Position numbers and translations under genes: made by a program. The notes beneath the pieces were generated by a model. The model was given only the letters and a program-made list of their open reading frames with translations, was not told the origin of the DNA and searched no databases. From Hyphomicrobium sp. ghe19 (lineage in GTDB: Bacteria; Pseudomonadota; Alphaproteobacteria; Rhizobiales; Hyphomicrobiaceae): a DNA stretch of 64,000 nt. This document shows positions 1 through 7,954 of this stretch, in pieces; the first letter of the stretch is position 1; each line of letters starts with the position of its first letter. The stretch lies in the NCBI RefSeq assembly GCF_902712875.1, contig NZ_LR743509.1:1612001-1676000 (forward strand). Reading direction: 5' to 3'.

Positions 1-184
1 CTGGCGTTGTCGATTGCGAAGCCGGTGATCCGGCCGATGGCGCTTGTGCGGGGGGCGTCTGGCTGCTCGGAGGATTGGCGGTCGTCGTTGCCCCGCCAGT
101 GTCTTGAGCCAGAACGGCGGATGATCCGAACATCACGCATGCGAGCGCCACTGCTGGCGCCATGGTGACCATGCGCGTTGACAT
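1..184 (-). CDS. Secreted protein, N-terminal part only (truncated by window edge)
   Basis: Reading the minus strand from an ATG at 184 gives an open frame that runs off the window start. The first residues form a signal peptide: a short basic start (MSTRM), a hydrophobic stretch rich in Val, Ala and Met, and a cleavage-like VLAQ at about residues 26-29. After it comes a low-complexity segment rich in Thr, Ala, Pro, Ser and Gln, typical of a periplasmic linker. A purine-rich AGGGGG lies 6 bases before the ATG. Only about 61 residues are visible, so no function can be given. Confidence 0.6.
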   Translation of the reverse strand, partial: MSTRMVTMAPAVALACVMFGSSAVLAQDTGGATTTANPPSSQTPPAQAPSAGSPASQSTTP

Positions 185-507
185 CAACGACCCCCTGCTC
201 CAGGAGCCGTATCACTGGACCATTGCCTCGGCAGTGACCCGGCAATCGCGACTCTTGTTCCCAGTATCAGGAAAAGTTCTTGAGCATATTAGGTCAATCT
301 TCCCGGCACCCTGCAGAACTTGTTCCGATTGAAGGTGTTGCGGAATTGCTACTTTCGAGCCGATGCAGGAAAACGGCTGATGTTAATCGGGAAAAAATCC
401 CGACAGAACGAACGTCAGCCGTTCAGCGTACGACGACGCAAATCGCACTCGTCGGTTCAAAGCCATTTTCGGCAATTTCGGAGAGCAGCCTGAATTATTG
501 AAATCAC
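185..507. other. Gene-poor stretch upstream of the truncated secreted gene
   Basis: I see no convincing gene here. Short open frames exist on both strands but lack a ribosome-binding site and plausible composition. The stretch should hold the promoter of the leftward secreted gene and the tail region of the tRNA-Thr transcript. Confidence 0.5.
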
Positions 508-582
508 TGGTGCCGGCTGTAGGATTTGAACCTACGACCCCCTGATTACAAATCAGGTGCACTACCACTGTGCTAAGCCGGC
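508..582 (-). tRNA. tRNA-Thr (anticodon TGT)
   Basis: On the minus strand the sequence folds as a full cloverleaf. The acceptor stem GCCGGCT pairs with AGCCGGC, the anticodon stem CCTGA/TCAGG encloses the loop TTTGTAA with anticodon TGT, and the T-arm carries GGTTCAAATCC. The CCA end is encoded in the DNA at 508-510. Anticodon UGU reads threonine ACA/ACG codons. Confidence 0.95.
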
Positions 583-733
583 TTGCCAACGTTACGGCGT
601 CGCCCGGGCGGGCGCGTCATTTTGGCTGCGTCGTGTCAGGAGATGTCTGACGTCGCGCAGGCGCTTGATACTCGACGGGGAGGGTGGTGTGCAAGCGCCC
701 TGCCGCATCTCCGGTGACGCGGGCCGATCGGAC

Positions 734-764
734 AAAAAAAGAAGCAGAGATCGCTCTCTGCTTC
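734..764 (-). terminator. Rho-independent terminator of the small secreted gene at 791-1087
   Basis: A perfect 10-bp stem (GAAGCAGAGA / TCTCTGCTTC, loop of 4) at 741-764 is followed on the minus strand by seven T residues (734-740). It sits 27 bases past the stop of the leftward gene. Confidence 0.85.
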
Positions 765-790
765 CTCTGCTTACCGTTGGAAGCGAGCCC

Positions 791-1087
791 TCACGGGCAC
801 CACCAGACCGGTCCGATCGCCATGCAACCACGACGGCTCCAGTCGCCAGGGCGCTTGTTATAGCGATGCCACCCATGGGGAGGACCCTTGCGGTGCCGCT
901 TATGATAGTAGGGCTTTTTCCCGTAATTTTTGCCGTGAACGTTTCCGTGATCGTTCCGGTAGTCGACGTGCTGGATCGCAGTTGAAGCTGCGACATGTGC
1001 AGGTGCACCTACTGTGATTGCCGATGCAGATGTCGCCGAAATTATCGACGCAGCCACCGCCGACAGCGCGATGCTTTTGATACCCAA
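791..1087 (-). CDS. Small basic secreted protein, unknown function
   Basis: I chose a TTG start at 1087 because GGGAG lies 7 bases upstream and it places a clean signal peptide at the very N-terminus (IKSIALSAVAAS followed by SATSASA). An in-frame ATG at 1126 would add 13 residues with no visible ribosome-binding site. The mature part, about 75 residues, is rich in His, Lys, Arg, Tyr and Gly, and ends in a short motif with two Cys and aromatic residues (GCMAIGPVWWCP). It is probably exported to the periplasm or surface. A strong terminator follows directly, so it is a single-gene transcript. I do not recognise a family. Confidence 0.65.
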   Translation of the reverse strand: MGIKSIALSAVAASIISATSASAITVGAPAHVAASTAIQHVDYRNDHGNVHGKNYGKKPYYHKRHRKGPPHGWHRYNKRPGDWSRRGCMAIGPVWWCP

Positions 1088-1526
1088 GGTTGTTCTCCCG
1101 ATTTCCACATAACGAACCTGCCTCAACGCGCTAGGTTCTCTTTGGTTCCGTTATGAACCTGACTGACGCCATACGGGATACGTGCGCGGAATATCAACTC
1201 ATTCCGAATTGGACACTGACGCAGAGCATCATTCTTGGCGTCGACTATGAGCACATCGATTTCAACAGCATCGAATCGAACCCATCGCTGTCGGCAATCG
1301 CCCCATTCGACCGAAGAAGAATTTTGCCGCGAACCAGATCGATCAGTTCGGCGAAATCGGCACAGCCGCGCTTTTAGAGCGGCAAAGCAGGCGGATTGCA
1401 ATTGCGGAGGGGCCGCTTGCCGAAGAAAATCAAGCGGTTGTGCGATGCTTTGCTTCCTGTTCAGACCGGCAGTGCGAAGCTAGTTCGGAACGTGGTACAA
1501 TCAAGCTGACGAGAGGAGGTAAGGGC
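1088..1526. other. Intergenic region between two small genes
   Basis: Overlapping short open frames are present on both strands, for example 1153-1377 on the plus strand, but none has a good ribosome-binding site or recognisable protein. The right end holds the leader of the small gene at 1527, including GAGAGGAGGT just before its start. Confidence 0.45.
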
Positions 1527-1715
1527 ATGCAGTTCACCGTGGGTTTCAAGTCGGAAGGAAAGCTCGGGCATGTCCTCATCGACGGTGACGATGCCCTCGT
1601 GGCCGCGCTCAAACTGAAGGCCAAGTGTCCAGCGGCGACCATCATGTATGTACGGCCGCGAAACCGGCGCGGGGACAATCGTCATCCGCCGTTGCCAGCT
1701 CTTTCGCCGAACTGA
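1527..1715 (+). CDS. Small hypothetical protein (62 aa)
   Basis: The ATG at 1527 follows a near-perfect Shine-Dalgarno AGGAGGT at 1514-1520, the main reason for calling this gene. The protein starts MQFTVGFKSEGKLGH and contains LIDGDDALVAALKLK, which reads as a compact alpha/beta fold. Its C-terminus is basic and Pro-rich. A longer frame from 1440 lacks such a signal. It ends 12 bases from the convergent WecG-type gene. I do not recognise the family; the protein is cytoplasmic by composition. Confidence 0.55.
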   Translation: MQFTVGFKSEGKLGHVLIDGDDALVAALKLKAKCPAATIMYVRPRNRRGDNRHPPLPALSPN

Positions 1716-1726
1716 TTTAGATCAGA

Positions 1727-2563
1727 TCACGCTCCGGATCTCTGCCGCGGAAGGCGCCGTCCGGCGATGACGAGGCCCGCGAGCACGATTGCGCATTCGA
1801 TGTATCGCTTCGCAAGGCGGCGCGGGTTCGTCGCTAGCCTCCAGATCCATTCGAAGCCGAGTTTGCGGAACAGTTTTGGCGCCCGTACTTGCGCGCCAGC
1901 AAGGAAGTCGAGGGACGCTCCTGCGCAGACCATGCCGCACGCCAATCCTTTGGCGCGGGCGCGTGCGGAAAAGATTTCCTGCTTCGGCGCGCCGAGGGCG
2001 ACAATGCAGATGCGGGCTCCCGACCTTCTAATGGCTTCGATAGCGCGGTCAGCCTCCGCGCCCTCCGGATCGAATGCGCGAGAGGGAGATAGCATGCCTG
2101 CGATTTTCAGAAGTCCGTCGGTATGGTCGGCGATTTCGTGCGCGGCCTTCGCCAGGACATCTTCCGTCGAACCAAAAAGAAATACGGGCAGATGTGTGTC
2201 TGCGGCCGCATCGAGCAACGGCAAGAGCATGTCGGAGCCGGTGGCGCGAACGATGCTGCGGTCTTGCATGCGCGCGAGCCAAGCGACCGGCGCTCCGTCG
2301 GCCGTGACGATGTCCGCCTCGCGATAAGCCAGGCGAAATCGTTCGTTGCTGCGAAGTTTCACGAGATGATCGAGATTCAAAGTGAAGACGGTGAAGGCTT
2401 CTCTCGCTTTCGCTCGCTTGATGACCGCGGCAATCGCCGTATCCATGTCGGGCGTGTTGATCGGCCAGCCGCCAACGTGTGCGAGGGGCGGGCTCGGCGG
2501 TTCTGCGATGCGCTCGGATTGCAGATCCACCAATGCGCGGGCGGCGGTATTCTTCTGTTGCAC
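1727..2563 (-). CDS. WecG/TagA/CpsF family glycosyltransferase
   Basis: The family transfers an N-acetylhexosamine-type sugar onto a lipid-linked acceptor during surface polysaccharide or teichoic-acid-like synthesis. Family blocks are visible in order: TLNLDHLVKLRSN, DIVTADGAPVAWLAR, FLFGSTEDV, ALGAPKQEIF, then GASLDFLAGAQVRAPKLFRKLGFEWIWRL split by normal spacing, and a basic Arg-rich end. At 278 residues the length is normal for the family plus a short N-terminal extension. The start is a GTG with a weak ribosome-binding site, so it may be a few codons off. It is divergent from the glycosylphosphotransferase at 3045, which would make the lipid-linked first sugar. Confidence 0.85.
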   Translation of the reverse strand: MQQKNTAARALVDLQSERIAEPPSPPLAHVGGWPINTPDMDTAIAAVIKRAKAREAFTVFTLNLDHLVKLRSNERFRLAYREADIVTADGAPVAWLARMQDRSIVRATGSDMLLPLLDAAADTHLPVFLFGSTEDVLAKAAHEIADHTDGLLKIAGMLSPSRAFDPEGAEADRAIEAIRRSGARICIVALGAPKQEIFSARARAKGLACGMVCAGASLDFLAGAQVRAPKLFRKLGFEWIWRLATNPRRLAKRYIECAIVLAGLVIAGRRLPRQRSGA

Positions 2564-3044
2564 TTCGTATCTCTGATCCGGCTGTCATGTCCCTGAGGGC
2601 AGTGCCGGAGCAATTCCCGTGCCTCGCGAAAACCGGGCGCGGTCGGCGGGGATCGCGGAGCCGATCTGTTCCATTTTGTTGCCGGTCGTCCCGATATTGC
2701 ACGGCATGCGCGCCGCGCTTCCAAACGCTCCGTCCGAGGAGCGCTCGTTGAAAGAGCCGAGTGCCGTGATGTTTTCCGGGACGCCCGCGCAATCCGGTTA
2801 AGAGCCGCATAAACCTCTCGCAATAGACGGATTTCACGAGGTTTTTTGGCACTTTGATGTTTCTGCAACCATTGAGCTGCTGCGGACTTCATCGGGCATT
2901 GCTCGAAGGGAAACCGCATGCCGCGCCGCAACGGCCCGGCAAATGCATTGTTGTCATGCGGCGGGACGTTTGGCTTTGCCTGCCGGTGTGACAGGACGCT
3001 TCTCAGTGCTTGGAACTGTTCGACAACTTGCTTCGCCGAACCTC
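2564..3044. other. Divergent promoter region between two polysaccharide genes
   Basis: About 480 bases separate the leftward WecG-type gene from the rightward glycosylphosphotransferase. Long frames in this interval are out-of-frame shadows with no signals. It presumably holds the promoters of both genes. I see no clear operator or riboswitch. Confidence 0.4.
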
Positions 3045-4448
3045 ATGAGGTTCTCGCGATTTGCTCTGACGCAATCGGGTTTCCGTGCGGCAGCTTTTTT
3101 AACCGAGCTTGCCGGCATCGTGCTGATCGCGATCGCGACCGGGATGTCCTACGACTGGGTGGTCAATGGCGAGGCCGGCTTCGGCCAAACTTACGCGGCG
3201 GCCGGGATCCTCGCGGGGCTCGGCTACAGTCTGGCGTTTCTCATTCGCGACGAATACGCCATCGAGGTGCTGCTGGAGGGACGACGTAGCCCTGGGCGCG
3301 TTTTTCTGACGTGGAGCCTCGTGTTCATTGGTCTCGCGGTCATCGGTTTTCTGACGAACAGCACGAAAGAGTTTTCGCACGGGTGGCTGGCTGTCTTTTT
3401 CGTATCGGGGCTTGCCAGTGTGCTGTTGTTCAATTCGGCGCTCAGCCGCGCCGCGGTTCACATCATGTCGCGCGGCTGGATTCGCTGGCGGAAGGTGATG
3501 ATCGTGGCGACGGACAGCGACGTCTCCGCGCTCGAAAGAGAGATCAACGGCGCTGCGGCGGGGTTCTGGGTCATCGCGCGGACGACTGTTCCCAATCTTG
3601 CGCAAGAGCCCAATGAGATCGACGCCGTTCTGGATGCGGCCATCGCAAAGGCGCGAATGCTCGGCGTCGAAGACGTCATCATTTCGCACGAGCTCGTGCG
3701 CAGCCAGTTCCTGGAGCGGGCCGTCAATGCTTTCAGTGTTCTGCCCGTCGCTCTCCACTTGAGCACGAGCGGCTTCGTGCGCGGGTTCAAGGACGCACGC
3801 ATCGAGCGTTTCGGCGAAACCACGACCATCTCTTTGACAAGGCCACCCCTCGGACCGCTGGAAGCTGCCACGAAGCGCTGGTTCGATATGGTGGCTGCGG
3901 GTGTCGCGCTCACTCTTCTCAGCCCGCTGTTCGCGGTGATCGCGGTCCTGATCAAGTTGGATAGCCGTGGACCGGTGTTCTTCAAACAGCGGCGGCGCGG
4001 ATACAACACCGCGGAATTCCAGATCTGGAAGTTTCGTACGATGACGTCTCTCGACGACGGCGACGTGATCGTTCAGGCGACGGAAAACGATGGTCGCGTG
4101 ACGGCTCTCGGGAATATCCTGAGGCGGACGTCTCTCGACGAGCTTCCCCAGCTCATCAATGTTCTCAAGGGCGAAATGTCGCTCGTCGGTCCGCGGCCGC
4201 ATGCCGTCGCGCACGACCGCTATTTCGAGAGACATATCGAACGCTACCCCAGGCGGCTGAACGTGAAGCCCGGCATCACGGGATGGGCGCAGGTCAATGG
4301 CTTCCGCGGCGAGACCCGCACGGAGGAGGCGATGCGGCAGCGCGTCGATCACGATCTCTATTACATCGACAATTGTTCGGTTGGTTTCGACCTCTACATT
4401 CTCTTGCTCACGTTGATCTCGCCGAAGGCCAAGCGCAACGCGCGGTAG
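3045..4448 (+). CDS. Polyprenyl glycosylphosphotransferase (exopolysaccharide initiation)
   Basis: This membrane enzyme links the first sugar phosphate to undecaprenyl phosphate. The N-terminal half shows four to five hydrophobic segments (for example IVLIAIATGMSY and VLFNSAL) followed by a CoA-binding-like domain. A further membrane helix (MVAAGVALTLLSPLFAVI) leads into the bacterial sugar-transferase domain, with [36 protein letters not shown] and ITGWAQVNGFRGET. The start is uncertain: ATG 3045 puts the first membrane segment near the N-terminus (467 aa), while GTG 3006 and ATG 2943 are in frame upstream. A paralogue lies at 24822. Confidence 0.88.
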   Translation: MRFSRFALTQSGFRAAAFLTELAGIVLIAIATGMSYDWVVNGEAGFGQTYAAAGILAGLGYSLAFLIRDEYAIEVLLEGRRSPGRVFLTWSLVFIGLAVIGFLTNSTKEFSHGWLAVFFVSGLASVLLFNSALSRAAVHIMSRGWIRWRKVMIVATDSDVSALEREINGAAAGFWVIARTTVPNLAQEPNEIDAVLDAAIAKARMLGVEDVIISHELVRSQFLERAVNAFSVLPVALHLSTSGFVRGFKDARIERFGETTTISLTRPPLGPLEAATKRWFDMVAAGVALTLLSPLFAVIAVLIKLDSRGPVFFKQRRRGYNTAEFQIWKFRTMTSLDDGDVIVQATENDGRVTALGNILRRTSLDELPQLINVLKGEMSLVGPRPHAVAHDRYFERHIERYPRRLNVKPGITGWAQVNGFRGETRTEEAMRQRVDHDLYYIDNCSVGFDLYILLLTLISPKAKRNAR

Positions 4449-4612
4449 TTTCGGGGGTCTTGCAGAGATGTAACGGGGGCGGCGGATTCCGCACTGCGGA
4501 GACTTCGGCGGATGGTCTTCAACCGATCTTAAGATACTCTGGGCAACGATTCTCGGACCTTTTGCGTAGTGTTCCGCGAAGGCAGCTGGAACCCACAGGG
4601 GGAGGTCACCCA

Positions 4613-4945
4613 ATGCGCTTTAAATCCTTGATGGCGCTCGCCGCGCTTGTTGCGGCTACTGCAGTGCCGACTGGCGAGGTGGCGGCGTGGGGTTTGGACA
4701 GCCCCGATCTTCGGCCGCACGTCTACCGTCCCAATCCGGCGCTTGAGAACTATTACTCGTATTATTACGATCCGCGCGGCTACTATCCCTATTACAACTC
4801 CGGCGAGTGGGGTCCCCCCATCATCAAGCGCTTCAAGGGGCCGTTGCCGCCCTATTACGCCTCCTGGGGCGCGCCGAACCGGCGGTATCATCACGTCGAA
4901 TGGCATCGCTTGCACTACCGTGGCCATCGTCGCGGCGACTGGTAA
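4613..4945 (+). CDS. Small Tyr-rich secreted protein, unknown function
   Basis: The ATG at 4613 follows GGGGGAGG at 4598-4604. A classic signal peptide (MRFKSLMALAALVAATAVP) ends near residue 25. The mature part of about 85 residues is rich in Tyr, Pro, Gly, Arg and His, with clusters such as YYSYYYDPRGYYPYY, and ends in HRLHYRGHRRGDW. Such composition is common in exported surface or matrix proteins of this order, but I recognise no family. It is 165 bases downstream of the glycosylphosphotransferase gene and has its own ribosome-binding site and downstream terminator. Confidence 0.72.
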   Translation: MRFKSLMALAALVAATAVPTGEVAAWGLDSPDLRPHVYRPNPALENYYSYYYDPRGYYPYYNSGEWGPPIIKRFKGPLPPYYASWGAPNRRYHHVEWHRLHYRGHRRGDW

Positions 4946-5035
4946 TCTCGCTCGGTTGGCGCCCGCTAATCCGCTGCGCGGACCCAGCCGCCGGCTTGGC
5001 CTTGGGTCGACATCGTCAGATCCCATGAGCATTTG

Positions 5036-5068
5036 AAGCGCCCGGTCCGAGTTCGAACTGGGCGTTTT
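5036..5068 (+). terminator. Probable rho-independent terminator after the Tyr-rich gene
   Basis: AAGCGCCC at 5036-5043 pairs with GGGCGTTT at 5060-5067, with one G-T pair and an inner palindromic loop, and is followed by T residues. The distance of about 90 bases from the stop codon is acceptable. Confidence 0.55.
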
Positions 5069-5256
5069 CGTCTGTGTCTGTTGGGTTCTTATTTTGTGAC
5101 GTTCCGGCCCCATTGATTTACCGCGAAAGCATGCGTGGGTGCTCGTGCGGAGTATTCGCAGTGCTCGTTCAGAACATGTTCATTGGTATTTTGAGAATAT
5201 CCCCCTGCTAGCGGGACATGCAGGCGTTCGAGTAATTTGGTGAGGGGATACAACCC

Positions 5257-5583
5257 ATGATGAAAAGAATTGGTAACGCGATGATGGCGCTTGCCGTCGC
5301 GACTTCAATGATGCTTGCCGTCGCTCCAGAGGCGCAGGCTCGCCGGGGCTCAGGCGTTGGCGTTGGTGTCGCTGCCGGCATCATTGGCCTTGGCATTCTG
5401 GGCGCCGCTGCGGCTTCCCGTGATTATGACCGCCGCTATTATTCGCGCTATGACGAGGGCCGTTGCTACCGTGGCCGCGAAGAGTGCCGCTGGTCCGGGC
5501 GCCGGTGCTTTGAAAACGACTTCGGCGATACGGTCTGCCGCGGCGGACGATATCTCTGCGAACGGCCGCTGATCTGCGATTAG
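5257..5583 (+). CDS. Small Cys-rich secreted protein with Gly-rich membrane segment
   Basis: The ATG at 5257 follows GTGAGGGG. Residues 1-29 form a signal peptide ending APEAQA. A second hydrophobic Gly/Val/Ala-rich stretch (GVGVGVAAGIIGLGILGA) comes next, then a hydrophilic domain with six Cys in patterns such as CYRGREEC and CRWSGRRC, ending CERPLICD. The Cys are likely paired as disulfides in the periplasm. The gene stands alone with a strong terminator immediately after it. The family is not recognised. Confidence 0.72.
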   Translation: MMKRIGNAMMALAVATSMMLAVAPEAQARRGSGVGVGVAAGIIGLGILGAAAASRDYDRRYYSRYDEGRCYRGREECRWSGRRCFENDFGDTVCRGGRYLCERPLICD

Positions 5584-5609
5584 GCCGGATCAGTTCGGTT
5601 GAGAATTAG

Positions 5610-5640
5610 CGGCTGGCGCGGGAACGCGCCGGCCGTTTTC
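5610..5640 (+). terminator. Rho-independent terminator of the Cys-rich secreted gene
   Basis: CGGCTGGCGCG and CGCGCCGGCCG form an 11-bp GC-rich stem with one G-T pair around a GGAA tetraloop, followed by TTTTCATTTTT. It separates this gene from the convergent rlmB. Confidence 0.88.
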
Positions 5641-5665
5641 ATTTTTGAGCTTTCATTTTCGGCTT

Positions 5666-6634
5666 TTATTTCTTCCGGGCGAGCAGCGCCGTGTGAAGTG
5701 CTATCGCGGCCGCGTTCGAGACGTTGAGGCTGGCGAGCGTATCGTCGGTCGTGATGTGGGCGAGGCTGTCGCAGGTCTTGCGGGTCAGCTCGCGTAGCCC
5801 TTTGCCTTCAGAGCCCATCACCAGCGCCGTCGGCTGTGACCAGTCGAGGGTCTCGATGCGTTGCTCGCCGCCGCTGTCGAGGCCGATGACGGCGAAGCCC
5901 GCCTCCTTCAGCTCAGCGAGAGCCTGCGAGAGATTGGCGACGAGGGCGACGGGAACGAGTTCGAGCGCGCCGGACGCGGACTTGGCGAGTACCCCGTTGA
6001 GGGGAGGGCTATGCCGGCGCGTCATGACCAGGCCACTGGCACCGAAGACGGCCGACGACCTCAAGATTGCGCCGACGTTGTGCGGGTCCGTCACCTGATC
6101 GAGAACGATGAGGGGGCGTCCGCCTGCGGCTTCGGCGAGATCGTGCCAGTCGGGCTCGGGCAGCGGGTCGACGTCGATGGCGGCCCCCTGGTGGACGGTA
6201 TCGGCGCCCAGGAGCTTATCGAGGTCACGCGGTGACACACGCTCGATCGGCAGTTCGATCTTGCCGACGGCCTCCAGGAGGCGGCGCTCGGCGTTTTCGG
6301 TCAAAAGCGCGCGCAGGACCTTGCGCGCTGGGTTCTTCAGCGCCGCTTCGACCGCATGGAGCCCGAACAGCCGAATCGGGCCGTCCTCGTTCTCAGTGTG
6401 GCCGCGGGCGTACCCTCGATCGTTTCCTCGGCTATTTTCTGGCCGTCCGCCGGGGCGAGATGAAAAGTCGCTCGAGCGCTTCTTATCGCGCCACGGCTTG
6501 TTGAATCGTGGTTTCTGCAGGGCTTGCCTCGAAAAATTAATCGCTATCGGCCCGCTCGGGATACCCAGTTCGGCAACGGGATGGGGGCCGAAGCGCACAT
6601 TGCCGCTTTTCCGATTGACATGAAAGGCCCCCAT
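5666..6634 (-). CDS. rlmB: 23S rRNA (guanosine-2'-O)-methyltransferase, TrmH/SpoU family
   Basis: RlmB methylates the ribose of G2251 in 23S rRNA using S-adenosylmethionine. The C-terminal SPOUT domain is clear: VLDQVTDPHNVGAILRSSA (motif 1), VMGSEGKGLRELTR (motif 2) and LNVSNAAAIALH (motif 3), the trefoil knot that binds SAM. Before it sits a substrate-binding domain starting LFGLHAVEAALKNPAR. The first 85 or so residues are basic and Arg/Ser/Gly-rich, probably disordered, which makes this 322-residue protein longer than the E. coli enzyme. The gene lies upstream of, and divergent from, tRNA-Tyr, a translation-related neighbourhood. Confidence 0.9.
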   Translation of the reverse strand: MGAFHVNRKSGNVRFGPHPVAELGIPSGPIAINFSRQALQKPRFNKPWRDKKRSSDFSSRPGGRPENSRGNDRGYARGHTENEDGPIRLFGLHAVEAALKNPARKVLRALLTENAERRLLEAVGKIELPIERVSPRDLDKLLGADTVHQGAAIDVDPLPEPDWHDLAEAAGGRPLIVLDQVTDPHNVGAILRSSAVFGASGLVMTRRHSPPLNGVLAKSASGALELVPVALVANLSQALAELKEAGFAVIGLDSGGEQRIETLDWSQPTALVMGSEGKGLRELTRKTCDSLAHITTDDTLASLNVSNAAAIALHTALLARKK

Positions 6635-6710
6635 GAAGATAACGCGGAGCGAAGGCCCTGCCCGGTTGGCAGGGCGCTTTCATTTCTACGGCCGCGAAAT
6701 ACCGGCCTGG

Positions 6711-6795
6711 GGAGAGGTGCCCGAGTGGCTAAAGGGGACGGACTGTAAATCCGTTGGCTTCGCCTACGCTGGTTCGAATCCAGCCCTCTCCACCA
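6711..6795 (+). tRNA. tRNA-Tyr (anticodon GTA)
   Basis: The cloverleaf has acceptor stem GGAGAGG/CCTCTCC, anticodon stem GGA/TCC around CTGTAAA with anticodon GTA, a long type II variable arm as expected for tyrosine, T-arm GGTTCGAATCC, and an encoded CCA at 6793-6795. The DNA after its 3' end carries decayed genes, so this tRNA may mark the edge of an acquired segment. Confidence 0.96.
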
Positions 6796-6907
6796 ACCTC
6801 CCATCTGCCCGTATCCGCAGGCGTCCAAAAGATTACTGAAAATCTGCAGCTTGTCTGGTTCATTTGAGTTTTCGCTTTACGGTCAATGGGGCCTGAGCGG
6901 CGATCAC

Positions 6908-6930
6908 GAATAGGAACGAGAATAGGAACG
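6908..6930 (+). repeat. Short tandem direct repeat downstream of tRNA-Tyr
   Basis: Two exact copies of GAATAGGAACG occur at 6908-6918 and 6920-6930, separated by one base. They lie about 110 bases beyond the tRNA-Tyr gene in sequence with no gene (roughly 6796-7135). Their role is unknown. Confidence 0.6.
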
Positions 6931-7135
6931 TCGGGATACGGATTGCTTTTAGTGAGGTTTTTTGCGGTTATGTGAAGCCGCACTCGTAAGGCGTTCCCAA
7001 TGCTTGAGCTTTTCGCCCTGTCGGCTCCGACTGTGGAACGGCGCGGGGTGAGCCGCTCGAATCGGAATTCTGCCCATCCTCGTGCGCGTCTGTAGGAAAT
7101 CTACGGGTGCTGGCGTCCCTATCAAATGGTGCGGA

Positions 7136-7438
7136 ATGATTTGGCTCACCAAGACGTTTCCATTTGGCGCGCACTGGTCGGCTGATGAGGATCGTTTCGT
7201 AGCGATGATGATGTCTCTCGCTTCGAATGGGACTGACGACTACCGGAAGGTTTTGATGGTCACTCTGGATGGTGAGCCCTTCAAGACCGAGCACGTCTAT
7301 CTTCTTCTGCCGGAAGCCTGCAAACACCTCTTCCCCGGCTACGAGAAAGCGACCGTCCCGGCAGCAGTGACAAGTTTACTGGTGGGTGACCAGATAGAAT
7401 TCGAACGACTGTTTGCCCCAGCGGCGGCTCTTGATTGA
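7136..7438 (+). CDS. Hypothetical protein (100 aa)
   Basis: The frame reads as ordinary soluble protein: FPFGAHWSADEDRFVAMM, then YRKVLMVTLDGEPFKTEHVYLLL, then PEACKHLFPGYE, with balanced composition. I use ATG 7136, since an upstream in-frame start at 7082 yields a Cys/Arg-rich extension with no ribosome-binding site. The stop is 8 bases before the disrupted gene at 7447, so both may have formed one operon. I do not recognise a family, and the gene may itself be decaying given its neighbours. Confidence 0.45.
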   Translation: MIWLTKTFPFGAHWSADEDRFVAMMMSLASNGTDDYRKVLMVTLDGEPFKTEHVYLLLPEACKHLFPGYEKATVPAAVTSLLVGDQIEFERLFAPAAALD

Positions 7439-7446
7439 GGCGCCAC

Positions 7447-7927
7447 ATGACGCCCACCGATATCATCGCGACATACGCCGCTGTCGTGGCGACGGGCGTA
7501 CTGCTTTGGGATGTCTACAAGTGGAGCAGGCGTTCTGCTGTCTGGTCGTGTCATGACCGACGCCTTACTTGTCGGTCCCGGCTTCTCGGGTGGTGGCTAG
7601 CGTTGGATTTCTCTCAACGTCGACAATCGTGGTCATCTCACCTGCACCGTCACGCACTCATTCGTCGACGGCTACGCAAATTGGTTTCAGAGAATTCGCG
7701 GCCGTTCTGTCTTCCAAGGCATAATCAACACCAATGGCACGCAGGGAAACATCGTGCCCCATGTTCTGGAACCCGGCACATCGTTTGTCGGCCTAGCTTT
7801 GCAAACTTCAGAGATCGAAGAACATTCACGCGCTGAATTCCTTTAAATTGGCATTCACCACTCCGGCTCTGAAAAGCCACTTCGCGTTCGAGTGAAACCG
7901 ATCAAGCATCGCGAGAACAAATCCTAG
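7447..7927 (+). pseudogene. Disrupted membrane-anchored hypothetical protein gene
   Basis: The N-terminus (MTPTDIIATYAAVVATGVLLWDVYKW) is a single membrane anchor. Right after it the good reading frame shifts by one base near 7521. In the new frame the protein continues with a stop TAG at 7598, then ISLNVDNRGHLTCTV, ANWFQRIRGRSVFQG, NTNGTQGNIVPHVLEPG and SEIEEHSRAEFL. A second stop TAA at 7844 follows, then IGIHHSGSEKPLRVRVK up to a stop at 7925. The TAA stands where the context suggests a Tyr codon. One frameshift and two in-frame stops within otherwise protein-like sequence show a dead gene. The function of the intact form is unknown to me. Confidence 0.72.
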
Positions 7928-7954
7928 AAAAGACTTACCTGAAATTCGTCGCGC

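Noticed and set aside
1153-1377. 74-codon plus-strand frame
   Set aside because: No ribosome-binding site and unremarkable composition; several frames on both strands overlap it.
3099-4613. A 504-codon frame antisense to the glycosylphosphotransferase
   Set aside because: The plus-strand frame has clear family motifs; the antisense product is Arg/Glu-rich noise.
5043-5064. tRNA T-arm-like sequence GGTCCGAGTTCGAACTGGGC
   Set aside because: No cloverleaf around it; the repeat is the inner part of a terminator hairpin.
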